DNA of 52,854 nucleotides from an uncultured Clostridia bacterium (lineage in GTDB: Bacteria > Bacillota > Clostridia > Christensenellales > Aristaeellaceae): contig CAKULG010000018.1 in the NCBI GenBank assembly GCA_934667105.1, forward strand, positions 1-52,854, in the 5' to 3' direction. Below the pieces are notes generated by a model. It was not told where the DNA came from. It saw only the letters and a list, made by a program, of their open reading frames with translations, and did not search any database. The stretch's first letter is position 1. Each line of letters starts with the position of its first letter. Below are positions 6,834 to 14,906 of the stretch, in pieces. A program made the position numbers and the translations under genes.

Positions 6834-8624
6834 TCAGCCGAGGGGCTCGAAATCCGCCGCGCCGTGCTTGCACAGGGGGCAGACGAAATCCTCCGGCAGC
6901 GTATCCCCTTCATACACATAGCCGCACACCTTGCATACAAATCCTTTGCCCCCTGCGGCCTGGGGCTGGGGCTTCACATGCTGCTGGTAATAGGCGTAGG
7001 TCATGGTTTCCTGATTGGAGAGCACCCGGGCCTCGGACACGGTGCAGATGAACATGCCGTGGGTATCCAGATCCACATACCGCTCCACCTTGAGGGACAT
7101 CATGGCGTTAATATACCGCCCCAGGAAAGCCAGCCCGTTATCCGAGCGCAGCACGCTTTCCCCGGCGAATTTATCCACGCTGCGTCCGCTTTGGAAGCCG
7201 AAGCGCTCAAACACGCTGAAGGGCGCGTCCACCGACAGGCAGTTAAGGTTCATCGCGCCGGTTTGGCGGATAACGTGGTGGGAGTAATTCTGCTTGTTGA
7301 TGCATACGGCGATGCGGTTGGGCGCGTTGGTCACCTGGGTTACGGTGTTGACGATGAGGCCGTTATCCCGCTTTCCGTCGTTGGAGGTGACGACATACAG
7401 CCCGCAGCCGATTTTAAATAGCGCGGTCAAATCGTTCTTATCGGCGGTTTCATCGTGCTGGGCCAGATAATCCTTGCACAGCTCGTTGGCCAGCGCCTCA
7501 ATCTGGGCCAGGCTTTCTTCGTTCAGGGCGGATTTAACGCGCACCACGGGCTCGGCGAAGGAAAGATTTTTGCAGCCCTCCAGCAGCCGCTGCATCACTT
7601 TGGCGGCCTGGGGCGCCCAACTGCCGTTTTCCATCAGCGCCACGGTGCGCCCCTGGAAGCCGCGGGCGGTAAGATGCTCGATAAAGGCGCGCATAGGAGG
7701 AAACACGTCGGCGTTATAGGTGGAGGCGGCCAGCACAAGCCGGCCGTAGCGGAAAGCATCGGCTACGGCGGCGGACAGATCGCATCGGGCCAGATCGTGC
7801 ACGACCACCTTGGGGCAGCCCTTCATCGCCAGCTTTTCCGCCAGGAGCTCCGCCGCCCGGCGGGTATGGCCGTAGATGGAGGCATAGGCAATGAGAATGC
7901 CGTCGCTTTCCACCCCATAGGAGGACCAGGTTTGGTAAAGCCCGAAATAGCGGGAAAGATCGCCAGTGAGCACGGGGCCGTGAAGGGGGCAGAGCGTTGC
8001 GATATCCAGCGCCGTCGCTTTCTTTAAAAGCGCCTGCACCTGCGCGCCATATTTGCCCACGATGCCGATGTAATAGCGCCGGGCCTCGTCCTCCCAGGGC
8101 TCGTCCACATCCAGCGCGCCGAATTTCCCAAAAGCGTCGGCGGAAAACAACGCCTTGTCCTGCGTGTCATAGGTGACGATCACCTCGGGCCAATGCACCA
8201 TGGGCGCGGCGATAAAGGCCAGGCTGCGGCCGCCCAGGGAAAGAACGTCGCCGTCCTGCACCACTATCCGCCGTTCGGCATAATCGACGCCGAAGAAATT
8301 TTGCATCATGGCAAAGGCCTTGGCGGAGGAAACAACGACGGCTTCGGGATACAGCTTCATAAAAGCGCCGATGTTGGCGGAGTGATCGGGCTCCATGTGC
8401 TGCACGATGAGATAATCGGGGGCGCGGCCCGCCAGCACGCGCTGGAGATTATCCAGCCATTGATGCGTGAAATGCGCGTCCACCGTATCCAGAACGGCGA
8501 TTTTCTCATCCAGAATCACATAAGAATTATACGCCATGCCGTTAGGAACGGCGTATTGCCCCTCGAACAGATCGACGCTGTGATCGTCAACGCCTATATA
8601 ACGGATACTTTCGCTTACCTGCAT
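6834..8624 (-). CDS. Flavodiiron protein fused to flavin reductase and rubredoxin domains
   Basis: The enzyme (596 aa) should reduce O2 to water (or NO to N2O) in the cytoplasm, protecting an anaerobe. Four domains follow in order. Residues 1 to about 250 are a metallo-beta-lactamase-like diiron domain with HMEPDH near residue 80 and the later LHGP. Residues about 252-395 are a flavodoxin domain with the FMN loop ASIYGHT. Residues about 405-550 are a flavin-reductase-like domain (VTSNDGKRDNGLIVNTVTQV). The C-terminal rubredoxin has Cys564, Cys567, Cys582 and Cys585. The last two domains resemble the separate Moorella high-molecular-weight rubredoxin that feeds FprA, so electron donor and oxidase are joined here. 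The start has AAAAGGAGCG upstream. It is monocistronic. Confidence 0.93.
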   Translation of the reverse strand: MQVSESIRYIGVDDHSVDLFEGQYAVPNGMAYNSYVILDEKIAVLDTVDAHFTHQWLDNLQRVLAGRAPDYLIVQHMEPDHSANIGAFMKLYPEAVVVSSAKAFAMMQNFFGVDYAERRIVVQDGDVLSLGGRSLAFIAAPMVHWPEVIVTYDTQDKALFSADAFGKFGALDVDEPWEDEARRYYIGIVGKYGAQVQALLKKATALDIATLCPLHGPVLTGDLSRYFGLYQTWSSYGVESDGILIAYASIYGHTRRAAELLAEKLAMKGCPKVVVHDLARCDLSAAVADAFRYGRLVLAASTYNADVFPPMRAFIEHLTARGFQGRTVALMENGSWAPQAAKVMQRLLEGCKNLSFAEPVVRVKSALNEESLAQIEALANELCKDYLAQHDETADKNDLTALFKIGCGLYVVTSNDGKRDNGLIVNTVTQVTNAPNRIAVCINKQNYSHHVIRQTGAMNLNCLSVDAPFSVFERFGFQSGRSVDKFAGESVLRSDNGLAFLGRYINAMMSLKVERYVDLDTHGMFICTVSEARVLSNQETMTYAYYQQHVKPQPQAAGGKGFVCKVCGYVYEGDTLPEDFVCPLCKHGAADFEPLG

Positions 8625-8683
8625 GGTGGAAACACGCTCCTTTTCTTTTGCTAAAGCGCGGCGCGCCGCGCGTTATTCAGCGG

Positions 8684-8742
8684 ATGCTCTTTCTATATAC
8701 CCGCAATTCCCGCGCTTGAAACGGGAAGCAAGAGCATTTTTT
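8684..8742. other. Nested inverted repeats between two minus-strand genes
   Basis: ATGCTCTT (8684-8691) pairs with AAGAGCAT (8730-8737), enclosing TTCCCG/CGGGAA (8708-8713 with 8722-8727). T residues follow on the plus strand only (8737-8742). It lies between the AraC gene stop and the flavodiiron gene start, so it may be a terminator-like or regulatory hairpin of the flavodiiron leader. Confidence 0.4.
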
Positions 8743-8747
8743 GCGGG

Positions 8748-9602
8748 TTATCCCCGGCCGCGCACCCGGGCGGCGTATTTCCCCGGCGTCACGCCCTTAT
8801 AACGCTTGAAAATGCGGATGAAATACCCCGTGTCGCTAAAGCCCGCGTCCAGGGCGGCCTCCGTCACGTTGCAATCGCTGGCCGCCAGGGCGCAGCAGGC
8901 GCGCTCCACCCGGTAATAATTCAGATAATCCATGGGGCTGCGATGCGCCGCCTGCTTGAAAAAGCGGCAGAAATAACGGGGGTTCATATTGGCGCAGGCG
9001 GCCAGGCGGGCCAGCGACAGGGGAGAGGCATACTCCTGCTCGATCAATTCGAACACCCGCTTTAATTGCAGCGTCCGGCGATAATCCTCCGGGGTGGGGG
9101 CCGCGTGATACAGGCCCAGGCGATAGATTTCCCCGATCAGGCGCAGCAGACAGCCCGCTGCGACGGCCTCCCTTCCGGGCGCTTCCTCCCGCAGGGCGAG
9201 AAACAGCGGCTCCACCGCCCGGGCCGCCTCACTTTGAGCCGGGAAGAAGGAATTCACCGCGATTTCCCGGTGCAGCACCGCCCCCACATACCGCCTGCAC
9301 GCTTCGCCGGCCATCAGCAGAAAGCGCATATCGAACACTACGCATTCATACACGGCGTTTTCCGGCGTGCCCCCGTGCAGGCAGCCCGAGGCGATAAACG
9401 CCGTATCTCCCGGCCCCAGGCACAGCGTTTCATCCTCCACGGAAAGCGTGAAGCGCCCCGAAATCACCCGGAGCAGCTCCACCTCCGCATGCCAATGGAA
9501 GGACATTTCATAGCGGGGATGCCCTTGATCCAGCAGATAGTATTCCAGCGGAAAATCGGGGGAGCCCCGCTGAACGCTTTCATGAAACTGCGGCTGATGC
9601 AT
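8748..9602 (-). CDS. AraC-family transcriptional regulator (fucose locus)
   Basis: The 284-aa protein has an N-terminal cupin sensor domain (FHWHAEVELLRVISGRFTL, then GPGDTAFIASGCLHGG). Its C-terminal pair of helix-turn-helix motifs (SLARLAACANMNPRYFCRFFK and VTEAALDAGFSDTGYFIRIFKRYKGVTPGKY) is typical of AraC/XylS activators. The ATG at 9602 follows GAGGGAGGAAGC; an in-frame extension to 9899 runs through the divergent promoter region and is rejected. It is divergent from fucA-fucI, 121 bases away, so it probably activates them with a sugar ligand, and perhaps controls itself. Confidence 0.88.
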   Translation of the reverse strand: MHQPQFHESVQRGSPDFPLEYYLLDQGHPRYEMSFHWHAEVELLRVISGRFTLSVEDETLCLGPGDTAFIASGCLHGGTPENAVYECVVFDMRFLLMAGEACRRYVGAVLHREIAVNSFFPAQSEAARAVEPLFLALREEAPGREAVAAGCLLRLIGEIYRLGLYHAAPTPEDYRRTLQLKRVFELIEQEYASPLSLARLAACANMNPRYFCRFFKQAAHRSPMDYLNYYRVERACCALAASDCNVTEAALDAGFSDTGYFIRIFKRYKGVTPGKYAARVRGRG

Positions 9603-9621
9603 GCTTCCTCCCTCTTTTTTG

Positions 9622-9649
9622 CAAAAAGTGAATATCCTCCTACTTTTGG
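9622..9649. promoter_or_regulatory. Candidate regulator-binding inverted repeat
   Basis: CAAAAAGT (9622-9629) and ACTTTTGG (9642-9649) form an imperfect dyad (one mismatch, 12-base gap). It lies in the divergent region between the AraC gene and fucA, a plausible operator of that regulator. Confidence 0.35.
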
Positions 9650-9684
9650 ACATTATATCATAAGAAAATCTGCGGGACAAGCGA

Positions 9685-9690
9685 TATAAT
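9685..9690 (+). promoter_or_regulatory. fucA -10 box
   Basis: A perfect TATAAT stands 33 bases before the fucA start, with no recognisable -35 box at the normal distance. This fits an activator-dependent promoter. Confidence 0.55.
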
Positions 9691-9723
9691 GAATACAGCA
9701 AAAAAAGAAACGAGGCGATCGCC

Positions 9724-10431
9724 ATGCAATTGAACGAGCTTAAGGAGCAAATCTGCGATGTGTGCCACAAAATGTGGCAGTTGGGCTGGGTGGCCGCCAA
9801 CGACGGAAACGTTTCCGTCCGTTTGGAGGATGGCACCTTCCTGTGCACCCCCACGGGCATCAGCAAATCCTTTATCACGCCGGAAAAGCTGGTGCGCATC
9901 GACGGGGAAATGAACGTGCTGGAGGGATTGCCCGGCTATAAGCCAAGCAGCGAAACCAAAATGCATATGCGCTGCTATCAGGAGCGGGCCGACGTGGGCG
10001 CGGTGGTTCACGCGCATCCGCCTACGGCCACGGGCTACGCCGTGGCGGGAAAAAGCCTGGATGAATATTCCATGATCGAAACGGTGATTACCGTGGGCGC
10101 AATTCCCTTAACCCCCTACGGCACGCCCTCTACCTACGAGGTGCCCGACGCCATTGCGCCGTATCTGACGGATCACGACGTGCTGCTGCTGAAAAATCAC
10201 GGGGCGCTGACGGTGGGCGCTGATCTGATTACCGCTTACTACCGCATGGAAACGCTGGAACTGTTCGCCAAGATCAGCCTGACGGCGCATCTGCTGGGCG
10301 GGGCGCGGGAGATTCCCAAACCTCAGATCGACAAGCTGCTGGATCTGCGGGAAAACTATTATCATGTATCGGGCCGCCATCCCGGCTATGAAAAATGCAA
10401 CGACGAGCCCGTCAATCACCCTGAAAAATAA
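9724..10431 (+). CDS. fucA: Class II aldolase, L-fuculose-1-phosphate aldolase type
   Basis: The predicted reaction splits L-fuculose 1-phosphate (or a related deoxy-ketose phosphate) into dihydroxyacetone phosphate and lactaldehyde. The 235-aa protein has the class II aldolase/adducin fold: WVAANDGNVSVR near residue 20, PTGISKSF, the zinc ligands in VVHAHPPTATGYAV (about residues 96-109), and the later LLKNHGALTVG His. The neighbour is L-fucose isomerase, 24 bases downstream, which supports the fucose assignment over L-ribulose or rhamnulose aldolases. No fuculokinase gene lies in the window. The ribosome site (CGAGGCG) is poor. Confidence 0.85.
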   Translation: MQLNELKEQICDVCHKMWQLGWVAANDGNVSVRLEDGTFLCTPTGISKSFITPEKLVRIDGEMNVLEGLPGYKPSSETKMHMRCYQERADVGAVVHAHPPTATGYAVAGKSLDEYSMIETVITVGAIPLTPYGTPSTYEVPDAIAPYLTDHDVLLLKNHGALTVGADLITAYYRMETLELFAKISLTAHLLGGAREIPKPQIDKLLDLRENYYHVSGRHPGYEKCNDEPVNHPEK

Positions 10432-10455
10432 TTATTTTTAAGGAGGAAAAACGCA

Positions 10456-12237
10456 ATGATGTATCCGAAAATCGGCATTCGTCCCGTCATCGACGGCCGC
10501 TGGGGCGGCATCCGCGAGGGCCTGGAGGAGCAGACCATGGGTATGGCCGCCTCCGCCAAGACGCTGATGGAAACCCTCCGATACCCGGACGGCACGCCCG
10601 TTCAGGTGGTCGTTTCGCCCTGCACCATCGGCGGCGGCGCGGAAGCGGCCAAGTGCGACGAATTTTTCGCCACCCAGAACGTGACAGCCACCCTCACCGT
10701 CACCCCCTGCTGGTGCTACGGCATGGAAACCTTCGATATGAACCCCGCCACCATTAAGGCGGTTTGGGGCTTCAACGGCACCGAGCGCCCCGGCGCGGTG
10801 TATCTGGCCGCGGTGCTGGCCGCCTACGCCCAAAAGGGCCTGCCCGCCTTCTCCATTTACGGCCACGATGTGCAGGATATGGGCGATAAATCCATTCCCG
10901 CCGACGTGGCGGAGAAAATCCTCCGCTTCGCCAAGGCGGCCCTCGCCGCCGGGTGGATGAAGAACAAGGCCTATGTGAATATCGGCGCGGTGGCCATGGG
11001 CATCATGGGCTCCTACTGCGATACAAACGTGTTTCAGCGCTATTTCGGCATCCGCTCCGAGTGGGTGGACGAGGTGGAAATTCTGCGCCGCATGGCCCTG
11101 AATATCTACGATCCCGAGGAATACGAAAAGGCCTTGGCCTGGATTAAGGAAAATTGCCCCGAGGGCTTTGACTGCAATGCGGGGAAGGAACTGATTGAGA
11201 TCGTCACCCGCTCCAAGGTGATCGCCCCGGATAAGGATTGGGAATTCATCGCCAAGATGACCATCATCATCAAGGATATTCTCTATGGCAATCCCAAGCT
11301 GGACGAACTGGGCTGGCATGAAGAGGCGCTGGGCAAGAACGCTATCGCCGCGGGCTTCCAGGGCCAGCGGCAATGGACGGACTGGCTTCCCAACGCGGAT
11401 TTCACCGAAGCGATTATGGCCTCCTCCTTCGATTGGAACGGCGTGAAGGCCCCCACCCCCTTCGCCACGGAAAACGACACCCTCAACGGCGCGGCCATGA
11501 TGCTGGGCACCCTCATTTCCCAAACCGCCCCCTGCTTCCACGATGTGCGCACCTATTGGAGCCCCGAGGCGGTGGAGCGCGTGACCGGCTGGAAGCCCGA
11601 AGGCGTGGCGCAGAACGGCTTTATTCATCTGATCAATTCCGGCGCTACGGCGCTGGATGGAACGGGCGCGGCCAAGAATGAAAAGGACGAGGGCTGCATG
11701 AAGCCCTTCTGGGAAATGACGGAGGCGGACGTGCAGGCTTGCCTGAAGGCCACCGATTGGTGCCGGGCAAATTATCAGTATTTCCGGGGCGGCGGCTTCT
11801 CCAGCCATTTCAAAACCCAGGCCGAAATGCCCGTGACCATGCTGCGCGCCAATATCGTGGACGGCGTGGGACTGGTGCTGCAAATCGCGGAGGGCTATAC
11901 CGCAACGCTGCCCGACAGCGTGCACGAAATTCTGGATAAGCGCACCGACCCCACCTGGCCCACCACCTGGTTCGTGCCGCGGCTTACGGGCGAGGGCGCG
12001 TTCAAGGATGTGTATTCCGTGATGGCCAATTGGGGCGCGAACCACGGCGTGACGGTGTATGGCCATGTGGGCGCGGATCTGATTACGCTTTGCTCCATGC
12101 TGCGCATTCCTGTGAATATGCATAACGTTCCCGCCGAAAAGGTGTATCGTCCCCATTGCTGGGCCGCCTTTGGCGCACAGGATACCCAGGCCGCCGATTA
12201 CGCCGCCTGCAAGCATTACGGCCCGCTGTATAAATAA
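10456..12237 (+). CDS. fucI: L-fucose isomerase
   Basis: The enzyme (593 aa against about 591 in E. coli) converts L-fucose to L-fuculose, probably also D-arabinose to D-ribulose, using Mn2+. Family blocks are IGIRPVIDGRWGGIREGLE at the start, VSPCTIGGGAEAAKCDEFF, the metal-site segment FATENDTLNGAAMM near residue 340, and the C-terminal NWGANHGVTVYGHVGADL with the metal-binding His. Two ATG codons begin the frame, with AAGGAGGAAAAACGCA upstream. It follows fucA in one transcript and ends at a strong terminator. Confidence 0.95.
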   Translation: MMYPKIGIRPVIDGRWGGIREGLEEQTMGMAASAKTLMETLRYPDGTPVQVVVSPCTIGGGAEAAKCDEFFATQNVTATLTVTPCWCYGMETFDMNPATIKAVWGFNGTERPGAVYLAAVLAAYAQKGLPAFSIYGHDVQDMGDKSIPADVAEKILRFAKAALAAGWMKNKAYVNIGAVAMGIMGSYCDTNVFQRYFGIRSEWVDEVEILRRMALNIYDPEEYEKALAWIKENCPEGFDCNAGKELIEIVTRSKVIAPDKDWEFIAKMTIIIKDILYGNPKLDELGWHEEALGKNAIAAGFQGQRQWTDWLPNADFTEAIMASSFDWNGVKAPTPFATENDTLNGAAMMLGTLISQTAPCFHDVRTYWSPEAVERVTGWKPEGVAQNGFIHLINSGATALDGTGAAKNEKDEGCMKPFWEMTEADVQACLKATDWCRANYQYFRGGGFSSHFKTQAEMPVTMLRANIVDGVGLVLQIAEGYTATLPDSVHEILDKRTDPTWPTTWFVPRLTGEGAFKDVYSVMANWGANHGVTVYGHVGADLITLCSMLRIPVNMHNVPAEKVYRPHCWAAFGAQDTQAADYAACKHYGPLYK

Positions 12238-12251
12238 GCGGCGGAAAAGCC

Positions 12252-12300
12252 CGGGGGAATCGCTCTCTGACTACGAGGCGCGGTTCCCCCGCGTTTTTTT
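12252..12300 (+). terminator. fucI terminator (GGGGGAA palindrome, copy C)
   Basis: A 12-bp stem (12252-12263 with 12280-12291) is followed by seven T at 12294-12300. This copy of the recurrent palindrome has the full form of an intrinsic terminator. Confidence 0.9.
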
Positions 12301-12405
12301 TACCGGCATTTACTACGATAAGCAATTTCTATGAAACAATCCGCAATGTACAGATAAAGTATTTTATGGTATGGTAAAGGCAGCTTATGGGGAAGGATGG
12401 AGAAA

Positions 12406-13344
12406 ATGGACGATTTATTATTTGCCGCCAGCACCGTGCTTCCGCTTCTGCTGCTGATGAGCGCAGGGCTGCTTTCCCGCAAGGCGGGGCTGCTTAACGA
12501 CGGCCTTGTCAAGGGGATCAACCAATTGGTTTTCAAGCTATTTCTGCCCATCAATCTGTGCCACAGCATTATGACCACCTCCTACGATGTGGATATTGCG
12601 GGGACGATTTTCTGGTATGTGCCCGCCGCGCTGGCAGTATGGGTCAGCCTGCTGATGCTGATCATTCCCCATCTGGAAAAGGATCGTAAGAAGGTGGGCG
12701 TGATGATTCAGGGCTGCTTCCGGGCCAATTACGCCTTTTTCGGCATTCCGCTGGTGGGCATGCTGTTTCCGGGGCAGGATACGTCTCTGGCCGCGCTGCT
12801 GGTGATTGTGACCATCCCCGTCTATAACCTGGCGGCGGTGGCTGTGCTTTCTATTTACTGTGGTGGCGAGGTACGGCTGCGGAAAATTCTGTTGAATATT
12901 GCGCGCAATCCGCTGATTATCGGCTCGGTAAGCGGATATTTACTGTGGACGCTGCGCATCCGTCTGCCCGGCTTTCTGGAAACCACCATGAGCAACCTGG
13001 GAAAAATCGCTTCGCCCCTGGCGCTGTTCACCCTGGGCGGCGCTATGTATTTTGCCAGCGCGAAGGCGCACCGGCGGCAGCTTTTTATCGGGCTGATGGG
13101 CAAGCTGGTTATTTCTCCGGCGCTGTTTCTTTCCCTGGCCGTGGCGCTGGGCTTTCGCGGCGTGCCTCTGGCCTGCGTGCTGGTGGCTTTCGGCGCGCCT
13201 ACGGCGGTGGCTTCCTATCCCATGGCCCAGCAAATGGGCGGCGACGGAGCGCTGGCCGCCGAGCAGGTGGCGATGTCCTCCGCCTTCTCCATCCTGACTA
13301 CCTTTCTGATGGTGTTCCTGCTGAAAACCTTCGCGCTGATTTAA
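12406..13344 (+). CDS. AEC-family (auxin efflux carrier-like) membrane transporter
   Basis: The protein (312 aa) has about ten hydrophobic segments and the AEC layout: LLLMSAGLLSRKAGLLNDGLVKGINQLVFKLFLP at the N-terminus and a C-terminal GAPTAVASYPMAQQMGGD segment. Members move small organic acids or other anions; the substrate here cannot be read. The start is ambiguous: ATG at 12397 and ATG at 12406 both follow the purine-rich GGGGAAGGATGGAG, and 12406 leaves the better spacing. It is 168 bases after fucI and behind a terminator, so probably a separate transcript. It might export lactaldehyde-derived products, a guess from position only. Its TAA stop is provided by the TTAA at the left edge of the MITE-like element. 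Confidence 0.8.
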   Translation: MDDLLFAASTVLPLLLLMSAGLLSRKAGLLNDGLVKGINQLVFKLFLPINLCHSIMTTSYDVDIAGTIFWYVPAALAVWVSLLMLIIPHLEKDRKKVGVMIQGCFRANYAFFGIPLVGMLFPGQDTSLAALLVIVTIPVYNLAAVAVLSIYCGGEVRLRKILLNIARNPLIIGSVSGYLLWTLRIRLPGFLETTMSNLGKIASPLALFTLGGAMYFASAKAHRRQLFIGLMGKLVISPALFLSLAVALGFRGVPLACVLVAFGAPTAVASYPMAQQMGGDGALAAEQVAMSSAFSILTTFLMVFLLKTFALI

Positions 13345-13508
13345 GGCAATACCGCACAATTCGTTGGCAGCGTAGGCGATGCCTTTTCCGCCATCTGCTG
13401 CTTGCAGATTTTTCGATTTACCTCCAGTAAACCTTCAAAATCTGCCATTGCATCTGACGAAAAATTCATTCGCCTCCGCACCAACTCATTTGTGCGGTAT
13501 TGCCTTAA
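13341..13508. mobile_element. MITE-like element with 15-bp terminal inverted repeats and TTAA flanks
   Basis: The 160-base unit 13345-13504 begins GGCAATACCGCACAA and ends with its exact reverse complement TTGTGCGGTATTGCC. Similarity between the two ends continues a few bases inward (GTTGG). TTAA lies on both sides (13341-13344 and 13505-13508), which would fit a TTAA target duplication or a 19-bp repeat. There is no room for a transposase and no credible reading frame, so it is non-autonomous. It sits exactly at the end of the AEC gene and 36 bases before the rplJ promoter. Confidence 0.75.
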
Positions 13509-13543
13509 CGCGCGGGAAAATGCGAAAAATTAACTTTTCTGTA

Positions 13544-13572
13544 TTGACAAGGGGGAAGACGGCTGGTATAAT
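13544..13572 (+). promoter_or_regulatory. rplJL promoter
   Basis: TTGACA (13544-13549) and TATAAT (13567-13572) are both perfect, with a 17-base spacer. This is a strong promoter, as expected for ribosomal protein genes. Confidence 0.92.
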
Positions 13573-13578
13573 TATTTC

Positions 13579-13755
13579 TGGCTTGAAAGAGCCTGTGCCG
13601 TAGACAGCAGGTGCGCCATGCGATGCGAATTGCAGCAGCGCTTAAAGGGTTTCATCCCCGCCAGCCGAGGTGCGAGGATGCATGCATGTAATGCCCTTGT
13701 GCCCACCGCACAGGGGTTTCTTTTATTCACAGCCGCAAGGAAGGTGAATGAACAC
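13579..13755 (+). promoter_or_regulatory. Ribosomal protein L10 leader
   Basis: The 5' untranslated region has the L10-leader hallmarks: CCGTAGACAGCAGGTGC near 13598, CTTAAAGG near 13640 and CCAGCCGAGG near 13662. In Bacillota this RNA binds the L10-L12 complex and lowers expression of rplJL when the protein is in excess. An intrinsic-terminator-like hairpin lies at its end. Confidence 0.85.
13694..13724 (+). terminator. Attenuator hairpin of the L10 leader
   Basis: A 9-bp stem (13694-13702 with 13708-13716, one G-U) is followed by TTTCTTTT. It lies 31 bases before the rplJ start, the expected place of the attenuator in L10 leaders. Confidence 0.75.
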
Positions 13756-14259
13756 ATGAGCAAGAACCTGGAAAACAAAAAGCAGGTCGTGGCTGATATT
13801 CTGGAAAAGTTCCAGAAGGCTCAGTCCGTCGTGATCGTTCATTATTCTGGCATCACGGTTGAGAATGTGACCGCGCTGCGTAATCAGTTCCGTGAGAACG
13901 GCGTTGAATACTGCGTGCTCAAGAACACTCTCGTTCGCCGTGCGCTGCACGAAATGAACATCACCGGCCTGGACGACCAGCTGGAGGGCCCCAGCGCTTT
14001 CGCCTTTGGCATGCAGGATCCCGTGTCCCCCGCCAAGGTGGTGTACGACTTCATCGAAAAGAAGAAGTTGGATTGCATCTCCGTGAAGGCCGGCCTGATG
14101 GGCACCGAAGTGATGGATGAAAAGGCGGTCGCCGCCCTGTCCAAGCTGCCCTCCCGCGAAGTCCTGCTGGCCCGTTTGGTGGGCTCCCTCAAGGCGCCTA
14201 TTTCCAACCTGGTCTACGCTTTGGAAGCGCTGCGCAAGAAGCAGGCTGGCGAGGAATAA
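13756..14259 (+). CDS. rplJ: 50S ribosomal protein L10
   Basis: L10 (167 aa) anchors the L7/L12 stalk to 23S rRNA. The family pattern is evident: NKKQVVADILEKFQKAQSVVIVHYSGITVENVTALRNQFRENGVEYCVLKNTLVRRAL in the N-terminal RNA-binding part, and the C-terminal helix (LKAPISNLVYALEALRKKQ) that carries L12 dimers. I chose the ATG at 13756; the longer frame from 13618 runs through the leader RNA. It is co-transcribed with rplL. Upstream is a transporter and a MITE, not rplK-rplA. Confidence 0.97.
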   Translation: MSKNLENKKQVVADILEKFQKAQSVVIVHYSGITVENVTALRNQFRENGVEYCVLKNTLVRRALHEMNITGLDDQLEGPSAFAFGMQDPVSPAKVVYDFIEKKKLDCISVKAGLMGTEVMDEKAVAALSKLPSREVLLARLVGSLKAPISNLVYALEALRKKQAGEE

Positions 14260-14310
14260 TCGCCGCCTAACCGATCAACAACCCAGAATAATAATTGGAG
14301 GTGTCATCTC

Positions 14311-14685
14311 ATGACGCATGAAGAATTTTTCGCCGCGATTGACGCGATGACCGTCGTCGAACTGAATGACCTGGTCAAGGCTTTTGAAGAAAAGTACGGC
14401 GTTTCCGCCGCCGCTCCCGTGGCTGTTGCCGCCGCTCCTGGCGCCGCCGCCGCCGCTCCCGCTGAAGAGCAGACCGAATTCGACGCCATCCTGGTGGATG
14501 CCGGCAGCGAAAAGATCAAGGTTATCAAGGCTGTGCGCGAAGTCGTGGCTGGCCTGGGCCTGAAGGAAGCGAAGGACTTCGTGGAGTCCGTGCCGAAGGC
14601 TCTGAAGGAAGGCGTTTCCAAGGAAGAGGCCGAGAAGGTCAAGGCTCTCTTTGCCGAAGTTGGCGCCAAGGTCGAAATCAAGTAA
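14311..14685 (+). CDS. rplL: 50S ribosomal protein L7/L12
   Basis: The acidic stalk protein (124 aa, usual size) recruits translation factors. It has the N-terminal dimerisation domain (residues 1-30), an Ala/Pro/Val-rich hinge (about 31-52) and the globular domain with KIKVIKAVREVVAGLGLKEAK. A good ribosome site (TTGGAGG) precedes it. It lies 51 bases after rplJ. A terminator follows at once, so rpoB and rpoC are not in this operon. Confidence 0.98.
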   Translation: MTHEEFFAAIDAMTVVELNDLVKAFEEKYGVSAAAPVAVAAAPGAAAAAPAEEQTEFDAILVDAGSEKIKVIKAVREVVAGLGLKEAKDFVESVPKALKEGVSKEEAEKVKALFAEVGAKVEIK

Positions 14686-14700
14686 TTCATGCAATTACGC

Positions 14701-14725
14701 CGCCGCGGAAACGCGGCGTTTTTTT
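14701..14725 (+). terminator. rplJL terminator
   Basis: A 7-bp GC stem (14701-14707 with 14712-14718, GAAA tetraloop) is followed by seven T. Confidence 0.92.
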
Positions 14726-14845
14726 GTTGCGCGCAAAGCGAATCGCCCATTCGCATAGCCTGCTGCGAGAACCGGGAAAACGGCGCGCAGGGCCGGATGC
14801 GGCCGTTCTGTACCGAATTTCATAAAGGCTGTCCCTTTTTTTATA

Positions 14846-14874
14846 TTGCGCCGCTTTGTATTTCATGGGATAAT
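14846..14874 (+). promoter_or_regulatory. Candidate promoter of the mannosidase operon
   Basis: TTGCGC (14846-14851) and GATAAT (14869-14874) have a 17-base spacer, 32 bases before the start codon. Confidence 0.45.
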
Positions 14875-14906
14875 CAAATCAAAAGAAAACAAAAGGAGAA
14901 GCGGCG

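Noticed and set aside
13618..13755. N-terminal extension of L10
   Set aside because: This stretch is the L10 leader RNA with its attenuator; ATG 13756 gives the usual L10 start.
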